Notes: a model not told the origin generated them from the letters alone. A DNA stretch of 64,000 bases from Anisus vortex (GCA_949126835.1 OX421502.1:35792789-35856788); one strand, 5' to 3'; numbered from the stretch's first letter, positions 32,291-46,955 are shown. Numbers and translations: made by a program.

Positions 32291-35200
32291 GTAAGTATTG
32301 TGTGTTTCTATTTTTTATATATTACTAGCATTAAGTGCCCTCTTCTCCAAATGGCCTTCATATATGACTCTGCTTGACACCATATAGAGTTGTTGTTGTT
32401 TATTTTGCAACACACATAATGTCATATTCATTCACAAAGATTGATGACGTCATAAAAATAATCTTAACGCCATTCTTTTTTTCTCATATTTTTAAAAAGA
32501 AAAATGATAAAGTTCACTCCAGCAATTTAAACATGGAAGGGATCTTTTCTTTTTACTTTTCTTTTGTACGCCGCAGTAACACAAAGAATATTCGTGACAA
32601 ATTTCATGTCATTCTGTCCAGTATTTTAAAAAAGTATGCGATTGTACACATATATTATAATATACATACACCTTCTTTTTTAGATATATGTATATATAAA
32701 AACAATATATGTATATTATGTTATCGCTTTTTAATTCACTTTCATCCAAATCAATTCAGTTTTAATCTGTAAAATAAATTCTAGAATAATATAGCTCAGT
32801 GGTTAATTTATTAAACTACTAGTAAACATTTTTTCGGTTTGAATCAATTGGTCAAAAGTAAAGGTTCAAGTCTTATTGAACCAGTCCACCAATTAAAAAT
32901 TATATTAATTTGTTAAACATAAATTACTTACTTACTGCCCGTAACGCCGTGGGCGTATAGGGCAGCAACAAAGTCCTTCCATCTTTCTCTGTCACGTGCG
33001 ACAATTCCAATCGTACCCCAGGAGTGACCAAATTCTTTTAATTCCTGCTCCACAGTTCTGCGCCAGGTTACTTTTGCCGACCTCTCTTTCTTTTCCCTTC
33101 TGGGGTCCAGTGTAGTGCTGTCTTGCAGATGTTCCCTTCCTCTCTTCTCAATCCATCGCCAACGCTTTTTCATTATGATTGTGCCCATGTCTTTGTGGTT
33201 GGATTGGGACATTAATTCTTCGTTGGTTATTTTCTTTGGCCAAAATATTTTCAAAATCTTCCTGAGGTTTTTCGTGTGGAAAGTGGAAAGCTTCACAAGG
33301 TCCTGTTGTGTCATGCGCCAACATTCTGCACCATATAGAAGGACAGGAAGCTGTTATATAGTTTTATTTTCGTTCTGGTACTATATTGACAGGATTTCCA
33401 GATGTTGGTCATGTTGTAAAATGCAATTCTTCATAAATGGTATAATTAAACATAATTTCAAAAAATTATGTTCATAATAGTGTAAAAAGAATTTTTGTAT
33501 TGAATGATCTAAAAAATGATCAAGTCAGGAACTAACTTTTTTTTAGATGAACTAAAAAATATAGTTTATTAAAAATCTTTTTTTTTAAATGTAGAATGTA
33601 GAAGTTCAAAGATTTTTTTTTTCTGATGTGTGAAATTGAATAATCAGTTGTTGTAAGGGCAAAGTGTTTATAATTGGTTCTGTTTATGCTTAACCAGGCA
33701 ACTACACAAAAATCATCTCAGGAAACTACTTGATGGTTTTGACCTTCCAAAAGGGCATTTACCTGTTGAACAAAATGTCATCTAGATTGATATATATATA
33801 TATATAGGTGAAGGAGGTGGTACCATTGAATAATTAAAGGTTAAGGTGGCCATGGCCCATGGTCCAATTGAATAATTAGGTTCAGAACCATTTCCCATGG
33901 TCTCATTGAATAATTAGGTTCAGGGGCCTCTTGATTAAATTGAAGGTCTATGATATTATATGTGCTCTCCCCTTTAGCAGAAATAAAGCTTGATTCTGTT
34001 ATGGTCATGCTTTAAAAAAAACAACTTTTGTAGTGTTTGTAGAATATCTTTGATTTCTAAATGTCCCTTAATATTGTTTGTTATGTTGGATATTCTTATC
34101 TGTTGCTGTCCACTGATATAATATATTAAATTTTAATTACCATTGTCTAATATTCATTGTTTAGGCTTAGGCTACATCTTGCCCGCATTCAGGATTTAAA
34201 ATATTTGACATGGTGACATGTGGATTAGCCTTTAATTTTACTCTTTGTCTCTAACTGCTTTCCACTAAACATTGTGTTATCTAAATTGCACATCAACATG
34301 ATTGTAGTGTAGATATTGTGACAATGTGTGCATCACCATGTTAGAGACTTGAATTTTTACAAATCTCAGGTCTTAGTCATCCATGACCGCCTAGTGTGTT
34401 ATCTAATTTTATCTTCTTTGTAAAAATACATAAAAAGAAAGCAAGTGTTGGACCAAAATTTGACACAATTTGAATTTTCATTGGGGTTATACAACTGGGT
34501 TATACAACACTTGGTTATACACAACACTCGGTTATACAACACTCCGTTATACAACACTTGGTTATACACAACACTCGGTTATACACAACACTCCGTTATA
34601 CAACACTTGATTATACACAACAGTTCCAACGGTTGAGTGTAAAGAGATAGGTCATTTTTAGTTACTACTTTTCCATAACACAACATTGAAAAGAATTGGT
34701 CAATTTCAATGACTTCATAGAGTTACAGTTTAGACTTTAGACACACTAATTTATTGTGCTGTTCCTTTTTTTTTAAATAGTCATTAACACAGTCTGCCCC
34801 ATCCTTTTTTTTGTGTCCGATATCACTAAGATATGTTCTAGACGTGACAATGAGTCAATGAGCATAAAAGAATGTGGGTTTTTAAAACAAGTTAATATTG
34901 AGAGGGAGCGGGGGGGGGGGTGAACTGGTTCCCAGTTAAAATTAGTTTGAGGACCTCCCTCTGGTTTAAATGATCTAGGCCAGGGGTCGGCAACCTACGC
35001 AACGCGTGCCAGATTTGGCACACAGAGGGATTTTCAATGGCACACGGAAGACCCACAAAAAGACATAAGTCTCTACAAGAAATTGTTTGGTGGCTCGGGA
35101 TCACTTCTAGGCACGCTGGATGACCTAAAAGTCATACTTTGGCACACCATTATCGGAAGGTTGCCGACCCCTGATCTTTGCGATAAAGCTATTAAGGTGT

Positions 35201-38200
35201 ATTGGTGTTGTTGACCTGCAGTGTTCTGTATCTGATCGTTACATTGAGTTTGTCAAACGCCTTAGTAGAGCAACCGAGGTTGACTTTGTTAGTACAGATA
35301 GACTACGGTACACAATTACTCATGTTATGTGTTTTTTTTTATAATCTGCTTCTTTCCGTGAAAAAAAAACACCTTATTCTTCTTTTGTTTCTTTGTTTCA
35401 ATTGGGAGGGGGAGGGGTCGGGGGTATAGCTAAATTTGTATAAGGAAAAGGAAAAAAGAATTCGTTCGTGTCATTTTACAAACACTATGATAACAAAAAA
35501 CAAAAACAACAAAAGAGTATATTATCAGAGCTTTTTCTGAGTAAATGGGATATTTGTAAGTGAATCACAGTAATTATAAAATAGTAACTTTTAAAAACAT
35601 AAATAAATTTTAAAAAAAATTGTTCAGCTTGTAAATGGTTAGATTGTATTATAACAAAATTAGAAAAAAATTCGAAGTTCTAGATTTGTTTCTTTGTATC
35701 TAACTTGTATTATCTTGTTCTAATTAGGCTACACATTTTCATGTTTTCCAAAAAAAACTATTTAATATGAAGAAACACACCTTATGCCCGATCTCCACTT
35801 ATCTAGGCTACGTATTAATATCTTCTATAATTTTTTTTAACAATTTATCAATTTATCTTTGTTTTAACTACAATTTTCTCTAAGACTATAGTTTGGTTAT
35901 AAGGGCTAGAACCCGAACCGTTTCGTTGGCAGTCCGATGTACTAACCGCAGGCCCAATATGATGACATAGAACACGATAATACCGAAGGGGGCGATATAT
36001 ACACATGCTTAAATGGCCTGTGATAGGAGTTTCTATTTGTGTCAACTAAATGTAGGGTAATGCGCATTTTATATGTCATGTGGATTTGTTTGTTGTTGTT
36101 TTAGAACAGCCGAACAGATAGTCAGATAAGCACGTGCACTTGTCCTCAAACTTATTATCGATTCAAACTAGAATAGATGAGAACATATATTGTTTATTCC
36201 ATGCCTTTTGATTTGTGAGCCGTTGTTTTTATGTCGTTGTTTTTTTTTGTGTTGTCTGTGTGTGTGCGGACATTTTTGCAAGGTGTTTTTTTTTTTAGCT
36301 GCAATCACTGGTTTCACAGCCTCAGGCAAAAATATAGTGCTAGGTTCTCTTTGCCTATATGAACCAATCTTCGCATATTAGTGTGAAGCAGCCACTTTAC
36401 GTCGATTTGTATGTGGTTTCCTTGACACTTGTTGAGTTTATTAAATGTCATGTAAACTACGTTCTATAAATTACCTGAATCTAAATAGTTAAGTGATGGG
36501 GCCCTTTCGTCGGGGTAATTTTGCTTTTATACATACAGTTCGCCCATTTCTTCCTTAGCATTTTTTTTTGTGTGGAAAGTGGTGCTCGGTAAATTTGGCA
36601 ATGATAAATTCGGAACCGGTATTTTAGGCAAGGTGATTTTGGCAAAGGTAATTTCGGCAAAACTAACAAAGCGGTAAAATTGGCAACGGTAAAATTGGCA
36701 AACTTATAATATCAACTGTTTTTATTGAAATTGGTGATAGGATTACACTCTTGTCTACTAAATGAAGTTCATGGCTTGAAACAAGGTTGTCTCCGTGGTA
36801 GATTAAGTTAATATGGGGTCCCTTAAGTACCGGTACAGTAGGCCTATTATAAGGGACACTTGCAAAGAACCGTTTTGTATTTACTTGTGTAAAAGGCTCA
36901 TTCTAAACAGAAATGTTATGCATTGGTGAAGTTTAGGGCTCACTCTTCTCACTAGCTTTTTAAGTCTTTGGAAACTAACGTTTCCATTGTATGGAAATTA
37001 ACGTTTTATCTCTCTACAGGCGCTTACTCCGTTCTGACACGACCATAGTAAGTCCTTACGTAATAAACTCTGGCTGGTGTGTTTAGATCATACGGGAAAC
37101 ATAGCCACCGTACAATTACAAAACTTACTATACCCCCCCCCCCCTTCCCCTCTACCACCTAGCGAAAACGAACAAAGCCAAGGCCATTGTAAGTACGTGT
37201 TTACGACGGTCTTGACACAGCCCCCACCCCCGTTTACCGAGGTACGCTTATTTTCTCGACCGAGTGGGGGGGGGGGGCTTTTTCCTATTGCCCAGCAGCT
37301 AGCCACGTGGCGTAAGTGTGAAACCGTTTTATTGTGGGTGTTGGTTGTATGGTAGACACGGGCCGTGGCTCTAAAAAACACAGTAAAAAATGCAAACACG
37401 CATAGTAAAAATGCAAACACGCATCTACTTGTTTTAAGTAAAAGTGGTTGTATTGTAGGATTAGTTAGACCTACAGTCTTGTCTACTATGAAGTAAACGG
37501 CATGCAACAGCGTAGTCTCAGTAGTTAATCAAGCTTACAATGGACCCCTACGTAAATTAATTACTTGTAGAAACAGCCTTAGTACTTAATCTCAATAAAT
37601 ACTAATAGGCAAATCATCTATGTAAATTTGAACTAGTTAATGAACGTAAGATAATTCCTTGTGAAACTCCTCATTTTAAAGTAAATGGAGTTGACTTATA
37701 GTTATTATAAACTTTAGTGAAACATTTTTTTGTCTTCACCTTCTTCCTCATTATACTGTGGAGTATACCGTTATACCCGAGAAAAAAGTCCACAATGTAA
37801 GGATAAGTTGATTGTGAATACTCTGGAATCAAAAGTGTGCATTATCGGATAGATCTAGTTATTTCAATGGTTTAAGGGTCTAAAAAAGAAAATAATACTC
37901 ATCCACTGGTGAGATTTAGCTTACATTTTTCTTTCTTTTATTCTTGTCTTTAAACTCTTTCTTTTTTTTTTCTCTATGTATCGGTGGACTACGTGTATAG
38001 GTAATGTCTCTTCATTGTTTCAATGAAGTAAACAGGTTTACTTTGATATTGCTGACAAAAGTTTCCCTTCGTCGGCATGATCAATTCGCATTGAACTATG
38101 AACTTTCGCTAAATTGCGTACTGTCGGGCCGCTTCTTGGCCACATTGCTTAGCATTCTCAAAATTGCAAGTAGCTACTCCAGTACAGCTAAAATTTAGCA

Positions 38201-41200
38201 TCACAACACTAAACATAGAAAAACTAAACAGCACAAAGCATTGACACTAAACTTCCACACTGCAGTGTCGGTGCCCAGCTAGAAACTTTCCACGAATGTC
38301 TGTAAATTTGGCAACGGTATTTTCGTCATTCCTGGATTTTGGAGTAGCTTCTTGCTACTATATTACAAGAACTAGTTCGTGAAAAGCTTTGAGGCATTTT
38401 ATATATTGCTGAACGCTTCAGTAAGCATCATTTGTCGGTCTGATACTTTTCAAGTCCACTGGGATTATTAAACACAATTACTACTTGTCTAACAACTCGT
38501 AAAAGCAATCGTCTATTTCACTGGCTGATTCTGTGTATGCCTGTGGTGTGGTAATATGGAGGCCTGCGTTTGAGACACATGTCTCTCATTGAGCCTATTG
38601 TTGTTTCTCACCCTCACCCCCCTCCTTTACACACACAAACACTTTGTTTATGTCATTAGTTGCAGCGGATAGTGTGACCTACTTTTCGGGTGATACATTG
38701 CAAAAAGGTCTGGGGAAGTCATATTTGGGACACGTGAAGATATCGCCGTCTGGTATGGCTGCAAAACGCAGTGGGCACAAACACCAACACACCTTCGGCA
38801 CGTATCTGAAGCCGAACACAAGTTGTACGATTGACCCGAGATTGGCACAAACGCAGTGCGCGATACGACGTGCATTCAACTTATAGCCAGCGAGAGCTTA
38901 GAGATCATGTGACGCACAGGTCATTCCAAAATGGAGGCGCTGTGCATTGCAGCTTTGCAGCTTGTTCTATTTTATTGGCTCGGGAAAAGGTATTATAGGG
39001 CTCAACGTCAACTGTACTGGGTTCATCACATATTTCGAAAGAGAGAAAGGTTTGGGGAATACCATCATCTTTTAGACGAGGTTTGAACGACGAGGAAAAA
39101 TGCATCGCGTACATCAGGATGAGACTCAACTTTTCGGACACTTTTAGAGCTAGTGAGTCTAAGCATCACCGAGCGCATCACAAACTTCCGAAAACCGTTG
39201 TCCCCAAGAGAACGACTTTTGATTACATTGAGATTACATCATCATCTGCACTCATCAGAATCTTGAGGTACATTTAAGGTCCTCCAGCCCCCAGGGTACA
39301 AAGCTGGGCTGCCATGGCTGTACAGGTCTTACGGACCACTTAAACTAAGAGCTCCAATACTCATACGTCCTTGATCACAACAAACAAACATATACGTTCA
39401 CTTCGCATTTGGCCTGCCATGAGATATTTCACAATCACACCATAGATCTCCATTTGACATTGCATCTTTTTAATTGGTTCCAACATTTTCATAACATTTT
39501 CAGGACAAGCCTGAACTGCTGTGATCAATTCAGTCTCCATCTTGACCTGATCGAGTCTTGACTATCTGTCAACTGTCACTGGTCAACACACTAAATCTAG
39601 ATCTAAGCTTAGTCTCTACACGGTGTGCTCTTGGTGGCCGCGGCACCAGACGAAACCCGGCAGTGTGCAATATTATTAGGCCTACCTTATTATTTTTTAA
39701 AATCTCGCTAAATATTTCACAAATTCAAATTCTGCTTTTAACTCCCCTTGATTTTTAGTCGCTGAATTCAAAAATGAAATCAGATATTGTCTGCGATGCT
39801 TTCTCGGTGAGAAAATTGACAGTGAAAATTTCCCTAGTCCAGCCTTATGACGTCACACATTCAAGGTCGAGGGGACCACTGGTAATCGTGAAAAAAAACG
39901 AAGGCGTGAGATGTAGCAAGCCATTTGTGCACTCTCGTCAAAAAAGTTGGTGCGAAGGCGTGTTGTTGAAGTCCGAAGTCGTGTTGAACTCACTGCGTGC
40001 GGTTACTATGTTTAAATAGTGTCACCAACACCGACTCACAACGAAAGTCGTATTCACTGAGAAGACGTGTTGGTGTTTGTGCCCACTGCGTTTGTAGCTT
40101 ATCGTAGTCGAGGGTGAGAAGTAGGCTATAACTCTTGCATACGGCACTCGACTTGATAAACACATTCAAATCCTGTTTGTAGTCTTCACTTTTATAAAAC
40201 AATTCAATGTTGATCTGTTGTTGTTTTTATGTTTTTTTTTTTTTTAACAACCCTGTTTAGTTAAATGTTCTGTAAGTGTGTGTGAGGGGGAGGGGGGCTC
40301 ATGTATGTTTTTTTCTATATTGATTAATAGTTGAGCGTTACTAAATGTGTTGATGGACAAGCCGTATGGCCATCGTTAAAATGGCGTGTATGTTATCTGT
40401 GTGACCCATGTGTGATCAGGTTTAGTCACACCAGTACTAAAACCTGCGTGTGCTAGTATCCACACCCTTTCTCGCACAAACACCTCGGGTTAGTATAATA
40501 GAACTGTAGTAGATGCCTTGTTGAACATAGAACAGTCACATTCGCCGAGTCTGGTATTTATGATATTATTATAAAGCACTTGGTATGACCACATTGTGGG
40601 AGTCGGGGAGAACCTACCTTGTAGTTCTACCATCTGTATTTATTCCCTCCCATTACTTTCCAATACATCGGGTTATGTCTGTTCGTCCAGTCTCAAGAGA
40701 TTCAATAACATTTGATTTCAGTGTAGCCTACCTGTTACCTTTCTTGTGCCCTTGAAAATTACATAGAAAAACATTACGAAAATGTGGGACACCTTTGTGT
40801 CTGAGAAGGCCACACGTAGCCCGCCGGCCGCGGGTTTTATGACCGACGCAAAACGTAGGTACCGTCGAGTTTAGGGGAAAGAAGAAATGAAACAAAACGA
40901 GAAGGTCGCGGAAAAGGGCGGTGCGAGAATGTATTTTTGGCGTTCAGCGTCTTATAACCGGAACACTGAGGGAACAGGAGGGGAGATAATGTAGACGTCA
41001 CAAACGACCTCGTACACAAACCCAGAATCTTTGTGCCAAGATTGATTTCCTCCCCTTCTTTTTAAATATATATTTTTTTTAATTCTACAAGCGTGGATCA
41101 GATGATGGCATTCTTACCTTTCAAGTTTGTTCTGTATATAGGTCAGGGTGGAAAAGAGTGATATTTTTCTACTCTGAGTATTAAGTTTTAAAAGTACAAA

Positions 41201-44200
41201 TTGTGATACCTTCCCATCTGGACCGGCACTAGGGTTTTGACGCCCTAGTCGAAAACAAATTCTGCGCCCTTCGGCGGGGAAAAACTGCGTAGTGTTAGGG
41301 CGTACTTTCCTATTTTCTAAGACAACTTAAATAAAATAGGCCTACTCTTCGCCTTTCATTACCTAGTAATTTGTCTGACTATGCTAGTAACGCGCAGAAG
41401 TACTAAACTTTAATTTAGTATATATTTTTAATTCCCAAATTAAAAAAAAAATCCTCAATTATGTAACCCCCCAAATTTTGCATCTAGGCGGCCGACTAGG
41501 TTGCCTAAATGGGTGAGCCGGCCCTGCTTCCCATCATGGCCGGGCTGCATTGAAGTCGAAGCACACCTTCCACAGTATAATCATCAATAGGTTACAATGA
41601 CACGGAGTGGGGACGAATAATAAACGGGCTGGCTTTGAAGATTAGGTGATTAAGCAAGAGATTTAAAGAAAACCATCAATATGAAGATAAAAGCGGAGAG
41701 GATGAAGATAGTTAGTAGCAGATATATAATGAGCAACGTGTAGATTCCCCCCCCCCCCCCCCCCCAAAAAAAAAAAAAAAAAAAAAAAACACACACACAT
41801 CGGTTAAAGTGACATGGAGATCATCGAGACTATAGAAATGTAGATCCATGACATGTAGATTCATGACATTTAGACCCATGACATGCAACTTAAAAACAAA
41901 GTCTAAGCTTAGAATAACTAATTAAAAACTATTCATTTAAGATTACAGACGAACCTTCTAGCAAAAAAAATTAATTATGAAGCCTTATAATTATAACCTA
42001 TGTTGGGAGAGAAAGGGTTAAGATAGATAATTAAAATTGAGGTCGTGAGTGGGAATGTTTTTTTTCAACGGCCTACCACAGTTTGTTGCTCTAACCTAGA
42101 TGTATTCTCTTTATTTTACCCTGGCCCACTTTCATTTGTGGCATTTAATTAGGAAACCTATTAACAGGTAGAATATTAGGTGTCCTCGGCCCCTTTCACC
42201 AATTAACCCATTTCAGTTTGTATTTTTACGGAAGGAATGTTTCCTGTTTACTTAACCCTATATGGTACAATGTAGCCAAATGGCTACGCATTAGTAATGA
42301 ACAGATAACTGCTATCGTTTTGATACACTATTAATTTTATAGTGTTTTCCCTTTAATTTATCATCTTTTCTTGCACTTGACGTCATTACTTCATGCGTAC
42401 GCTTTTGAAACAACTCTATTATGTGCCCGAATATGAAGCCTAGGTGCCTGTTTCTTAGCATAACAAAAGGTGAGATTTCAAACATATTTTATAAACTTAT
42501 TTGAATAAAATGTGCATGCAAAAAAATTATTATCATTTTCATTATGCTTTTTAATATAATTATACGTTATAATATACAACTTTTACACATATTATTTTAA
42601 AATATAGACTTTAAATGGTGTGTTGCCAAAAGACCACATCGCGCAATATGGGATATTTTTTTCGGAACTTCTCAGCTTGAGTCGACTTGACATAGTCGAC
42701 ATAGATCTTCTAGTTGTACTTTTTAAAGCTATTGTATTGTTATTATAATTTTGGAGGGGTAATAAATTTAATTATACACATTTAAATAATAAATAAAGGA
42801 CTTATACCACTTCACTAAGCCTAGGCCTAATACTAGAATTTAGAATAAGAATACTTACTAATAGAAGGCCTAATAACCTAATTATTATTATTAGGCTAAT
42901 GGCTAATAATATAAGGCGCCTAAGCCCTATCATCCTATCTATAATTTTGTTCTCGTAAATCTAACAAAAAGACTCATTCTATAAACACTGAAGCTAAGCA
43001 CATGAAATGTTATAATAACTGCATTTTTTACTCTTTATATTTTAGGTAGCCTATTTCATTCAAAAATGGATGCTATGTTCTACGACAAGTCTAAGAAAAA
43101 AATCTATATTAGAGAACTGCCCAAAGGTTCAGAGGACTGTGAACTTTCTTCTGACGAAGAAGAATTTCAAGAGGATTATATTTTGTAAAGCTCAGACAGC
43201 TCAGATAAATAATGATGGTATGATTTAGACTTCTCTATCTAATTCATTTATATACCGGGGTACACTAAATTCATGGGGGGGGGGCACCGCCAAGCGACAG
43301 CGCGTTCGACTGGCGACCGAAGGTACTGGGTTCAAAATCTGGTGAAGACTACAATTTTTTCCCTGGTCTAGAGCTTGTTCCTGTGTCTACCCAGTTCTGA
43401 TGGGTATCTGACTTTAGTAAAGGGGTAAAGTAAAGGCGGCTGTGCATTGTGCTGGCCACAAAATCACACACTATGCTGTGGACACAGAAACTGGTGAATG
43501 CTTTTTTACCGACCCTATGATCAATTTGGTCCGAAGTGTACAATACTAATATTTTTTTATTCATTTATTTTTCTTTTACATGTAACTGGACTGACTTACA
43601 TATTTCAGATCACAGATGAGATTTTGTTTTTCCACAGATATAGAAGAATTTTACATTTTCTTCTTATACCTAAATACAAAGTACCGGTAGCCTATATATA
43701 ATTTTGGATAGCATTTTTATATCTTTTATTAATTTACTTTTTAAATTTCAGATCAAGGAGGTCCTTCGGCTAGTGGCCTAACTTTGGCAAACAACTCAAG
43801 GCCATTTATTTGGAAAGAAAGAACAAGTCGTTCTGATTGATTGTCTAATGTAGCAGATTTTGTTGGTGCGGAGAAAGAACCAGGGCTATTGTGTGAGCCA
43901 ACGGAATACTTCAGGGAAATATCTAACACCTAAAATTGTCTTCGAGTCAAACCGGTACAGTTTGCATATTGACATCAATAAACATGTAAACATTTTGCTC
44001 GACGAGCTAGAGCAATTCCTTCAACTTGATTTCTATATGAATGAAGATCGCCTGCCTCGGGCACGGCTATAAGAAGTCACAATACGAGAATTGTGCAGGT
44101 GGCTGACACAATGAGCAAGAAACGGTACGAATAAAATAAACAGTTTCTTTTTTTCTCCCTCGACTAATGAAGGATATAATGGAAAAAAACTTTACAAAGT

Positions 44201-46909
44201 TCAACCCCTTCTGGATGTTTTTTCAGACATACAATTTCATCAGCCATGAAATGTCCATTTACCTGTAGGCGTTTCATATATATAATATATATATTTTTTA
44301 TAAAAAATAAAATTTAGTTATGAAAGTTCTAAAATCTTGTATATATTGTGTCAAGCATTTGTTTGTATTGTTTATATATTTTGTCAAGCATTTATTTGTA
44401 CCAGGTATTGTTATATTTAGATATATTATATTGTGTCAAGCGTTTGTTTGTATTGTTTATATATTGTGTCAAGCATTTGTTTGTGTTGTTTATATATTGT
44501 GTCAAGCATTTGTTTTGTATTGTTTATATATTGTGTCAAGCGTTTGTATTGTTTATATATGATGTCAAGTATTTGTTTATATATTGTGTCAATCGTCTGT
44601 TTGTATTGTTTATATATTATGTCAAGCATCTGTTTGTATTGGTTCTATATTGTGTCAAGCATTTGTTTGTATTGATTTTATATTTTGTCAAGCATTTGTT
44701 TCTTATTTAGTTTGTTCTAGAGGTTTGTTGCCTTTTGGCAACATTAGAAAAATATATCCTCGATTGCACAGTGTTGCCATTTGGCTACATAGCTACAAAA
44801 GCATTATTTTGAAACTTTTTATAAAAACTAACAATATTACATTGATTTATATCCCATATAGGATGTAAATATAAAAGGAAACTTTTTTAAACAATTTTAA
44901 AATAAATGTATACCATATAGGGTTAAGCATTGCTCCAAAGTCTAGGGGGTGCTAAAGCTTTATTTATAAGACAATTATTCCTCATTAAAAGACGGTGTAG
45001 ATTTTGCTATCGAGGTGTCCATTGGTGTTTTAGAGTTAGGTAGAGACTAGTCACAGATATAGATGTTTAGATAGATAGTTGATAGTGGTGTATATGTTGA
45101 GCGATACAGTGAGCTATCACGTTGTAGAGTGCATTCAGCAATGTAACTTTAATGTCATTATATTCATAATAAATTTGATATGTGTTACACAAGTTTTGGA
45201 GTTAATTTCATATTGGTGTGAAAGTGGTACGGAATTAGAACCTCAAGAAATATGAACTCGTTAACAACCTAGAGCAGGGGTCGGCAACTTTTAGGATAAC
45301 CGTATTCCAAAGTAGGGTTTCTGATTCTTATCTTATACATTACAGACGCCCCTTCTATACAGAAGAGTATTGCGTCCTACGCTCATCCGTGGTCCGAGTC
45401 TAGTCTTGCATCTTTATTAATGTTTTAAATGATGTTAAGTTACTGGTTTGCCCTGGTTTGTTCAGGTAACCAATTCCATGTCCGAATGCCACTCGGGAAG
45501 ATAGAGTACTTATATGTATTTATCCTCGCATAAGGGATAAGGAAAGTGTTTTTGTCTTTATGTTTATCTGAGTATTGCAACAGGTTTTTTCTTGTGTTGT
45601 ATTTCTAAATTAGAGTTTAATGCCTTATGTATTTACTCTTTTCCCTTCTGTCCTCTAGAGTTTCTAGGTTAGTGATTTTACTATTGATTTATTTAGCGTG
45701 CCAACAGCCCTAAAGTTATAAAAGAGACTTGAAATGTCTTTCTAAGGGTCTTCCGCGTGCCATTAAAAATCGCTTTGTGTGCCAAGTCTGGCAACGCGCG
45801 CTGCCGACCCATGGCACCTAGAACTCCCACGTGGCGTCTTGGATTGGACGACGACAGGGGATAGATCCCGGATCATTATGCGGTCCTTCCTGTGTGTGCT
45901 AACCGCAGGACCAGTAGGTTCACTGTTGATCTGAATTTAGGGTAGAAACACTTTGGGCGGGGAGGGGGGAGTCAAAACTGGTTTTAAATTAAGTTTGCTA
46001 CAGTTTCCCCACACACACACCTCAACGAACAGCACACTGTATTGTTGATTGTACCAGTCCGCTAGGGTTGAGAGAAAATAGAGCTCTGTTAATCTCTGAC
46101 GCAGCGTACGCGTCTATGTTTCTTGTTGTCATAACTGTTCTGACATCTTGGCACTGACATCACAAGCTACACTAGAACAACACTCCAACTGTCTCCAACT
46201 ACATAGTGTGGTGGTGGTGTTTTTAGTTGTATCGGCCATTTGTATTTTTGAAAACAGAAGGAATGGTTATGTATGCCAAGGGTCGGCAGCCTACGGCAGA
46301 CTTGGCACGCAGATCCATTTTCATTGGCACTTGAGAGACCCTCAAAAAGGCATTTCAAATCTGTTCTACTAGAAATTATGTCCTGGAACTCTTAAGCTTT
46401 GGCACGCTTAATGAATTTGAAATCCTATTCCGGCACACTCTTATCAAAAGGTTGCCGACCCCTGATGTATGCTATTGCGTTTCTATCTCTTCCAGAATGT
46501 AAGGTCATAGCTAACTCGTACAGACGGTTTAACGTCAAGATATGTGCAGTGATGTTGAAAGCGATAGGCCTACAATCCTCGTGTGTATTTAGAAATATAG
46601 AAGTGATAGGTGCCTTCTTGAGTACTTGCCCTTATATAGCCTAAAATTGCAATGGGCACTACCTTTTATTTTGATTATCGTAGAATAGTGAAGCTTTTTT
46701 GGTGCTACATCTATCTATTCATCCATCAATGCACTCTTCCATCTGTCTATCACTCTATCTGTGTCTGTCTATCTGCCTATCTATCTGCATATCTATCAAT
46801 CTATAGTGTATTTATTTCAAAGTAGTAGTACATACCTGTATGTAGCCTGCTTATGAAACATACATTTTTATTATTGTATTAAAGTAATGATTTTTTGTGT
46901 GTCTGTCTG

Positions 46910-46955
<46 letters not shown>

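Larger units (their letters stand above)
42256..44922 (+). mobile_element. Decayed piggyBac transposon, 2.67 kb, intact ends
   Basis: TIRs CCCTATATGGTA (42256-42267) and TACCATATAGGG (44911-44922) are perfect. TTAA lies outside both (42252-42255, 44923-44926). A subterminal inverted block ATGTAGCCAAATGG (42271-42284; inverse near 44772-44785) strengthens the pairing. Inside are transposase remnants (43066-43188; 43752-44110), a nested SINE (43277-43545) and a 33-bp minisatellite (44330-44705). It can no longer make transposase, but its ends could still be recognised. Confidence 0.85.

Noticed and set aside
32374..32772. 132-codon ORF in SLC7 intron 1
   Set aside because: Composition is AT-driven Phe/Ile/Tyr/Asn with no domain, and it lies in an intron on the same strand.
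37077..37507. Pro-rich and Gly-rich ORFs on both strands
   Set aside because: They arise from poly(C)/poly(G) tracts and overlap each other in antisense.
38644..38886. 80-codon ORF and its antisense partners
   Set aside because: Three ORFs of similar length overlap here on both strands, none with family features; the region carries an inverted-repeat arm.
44320..44868. Overlapping Cys/Val-rich ORFs of 80-120 codons on both strands
   Set aside because: They are produced by the 33-bp tandem repeat, whose length is a multiple of three; no frame is favoured.
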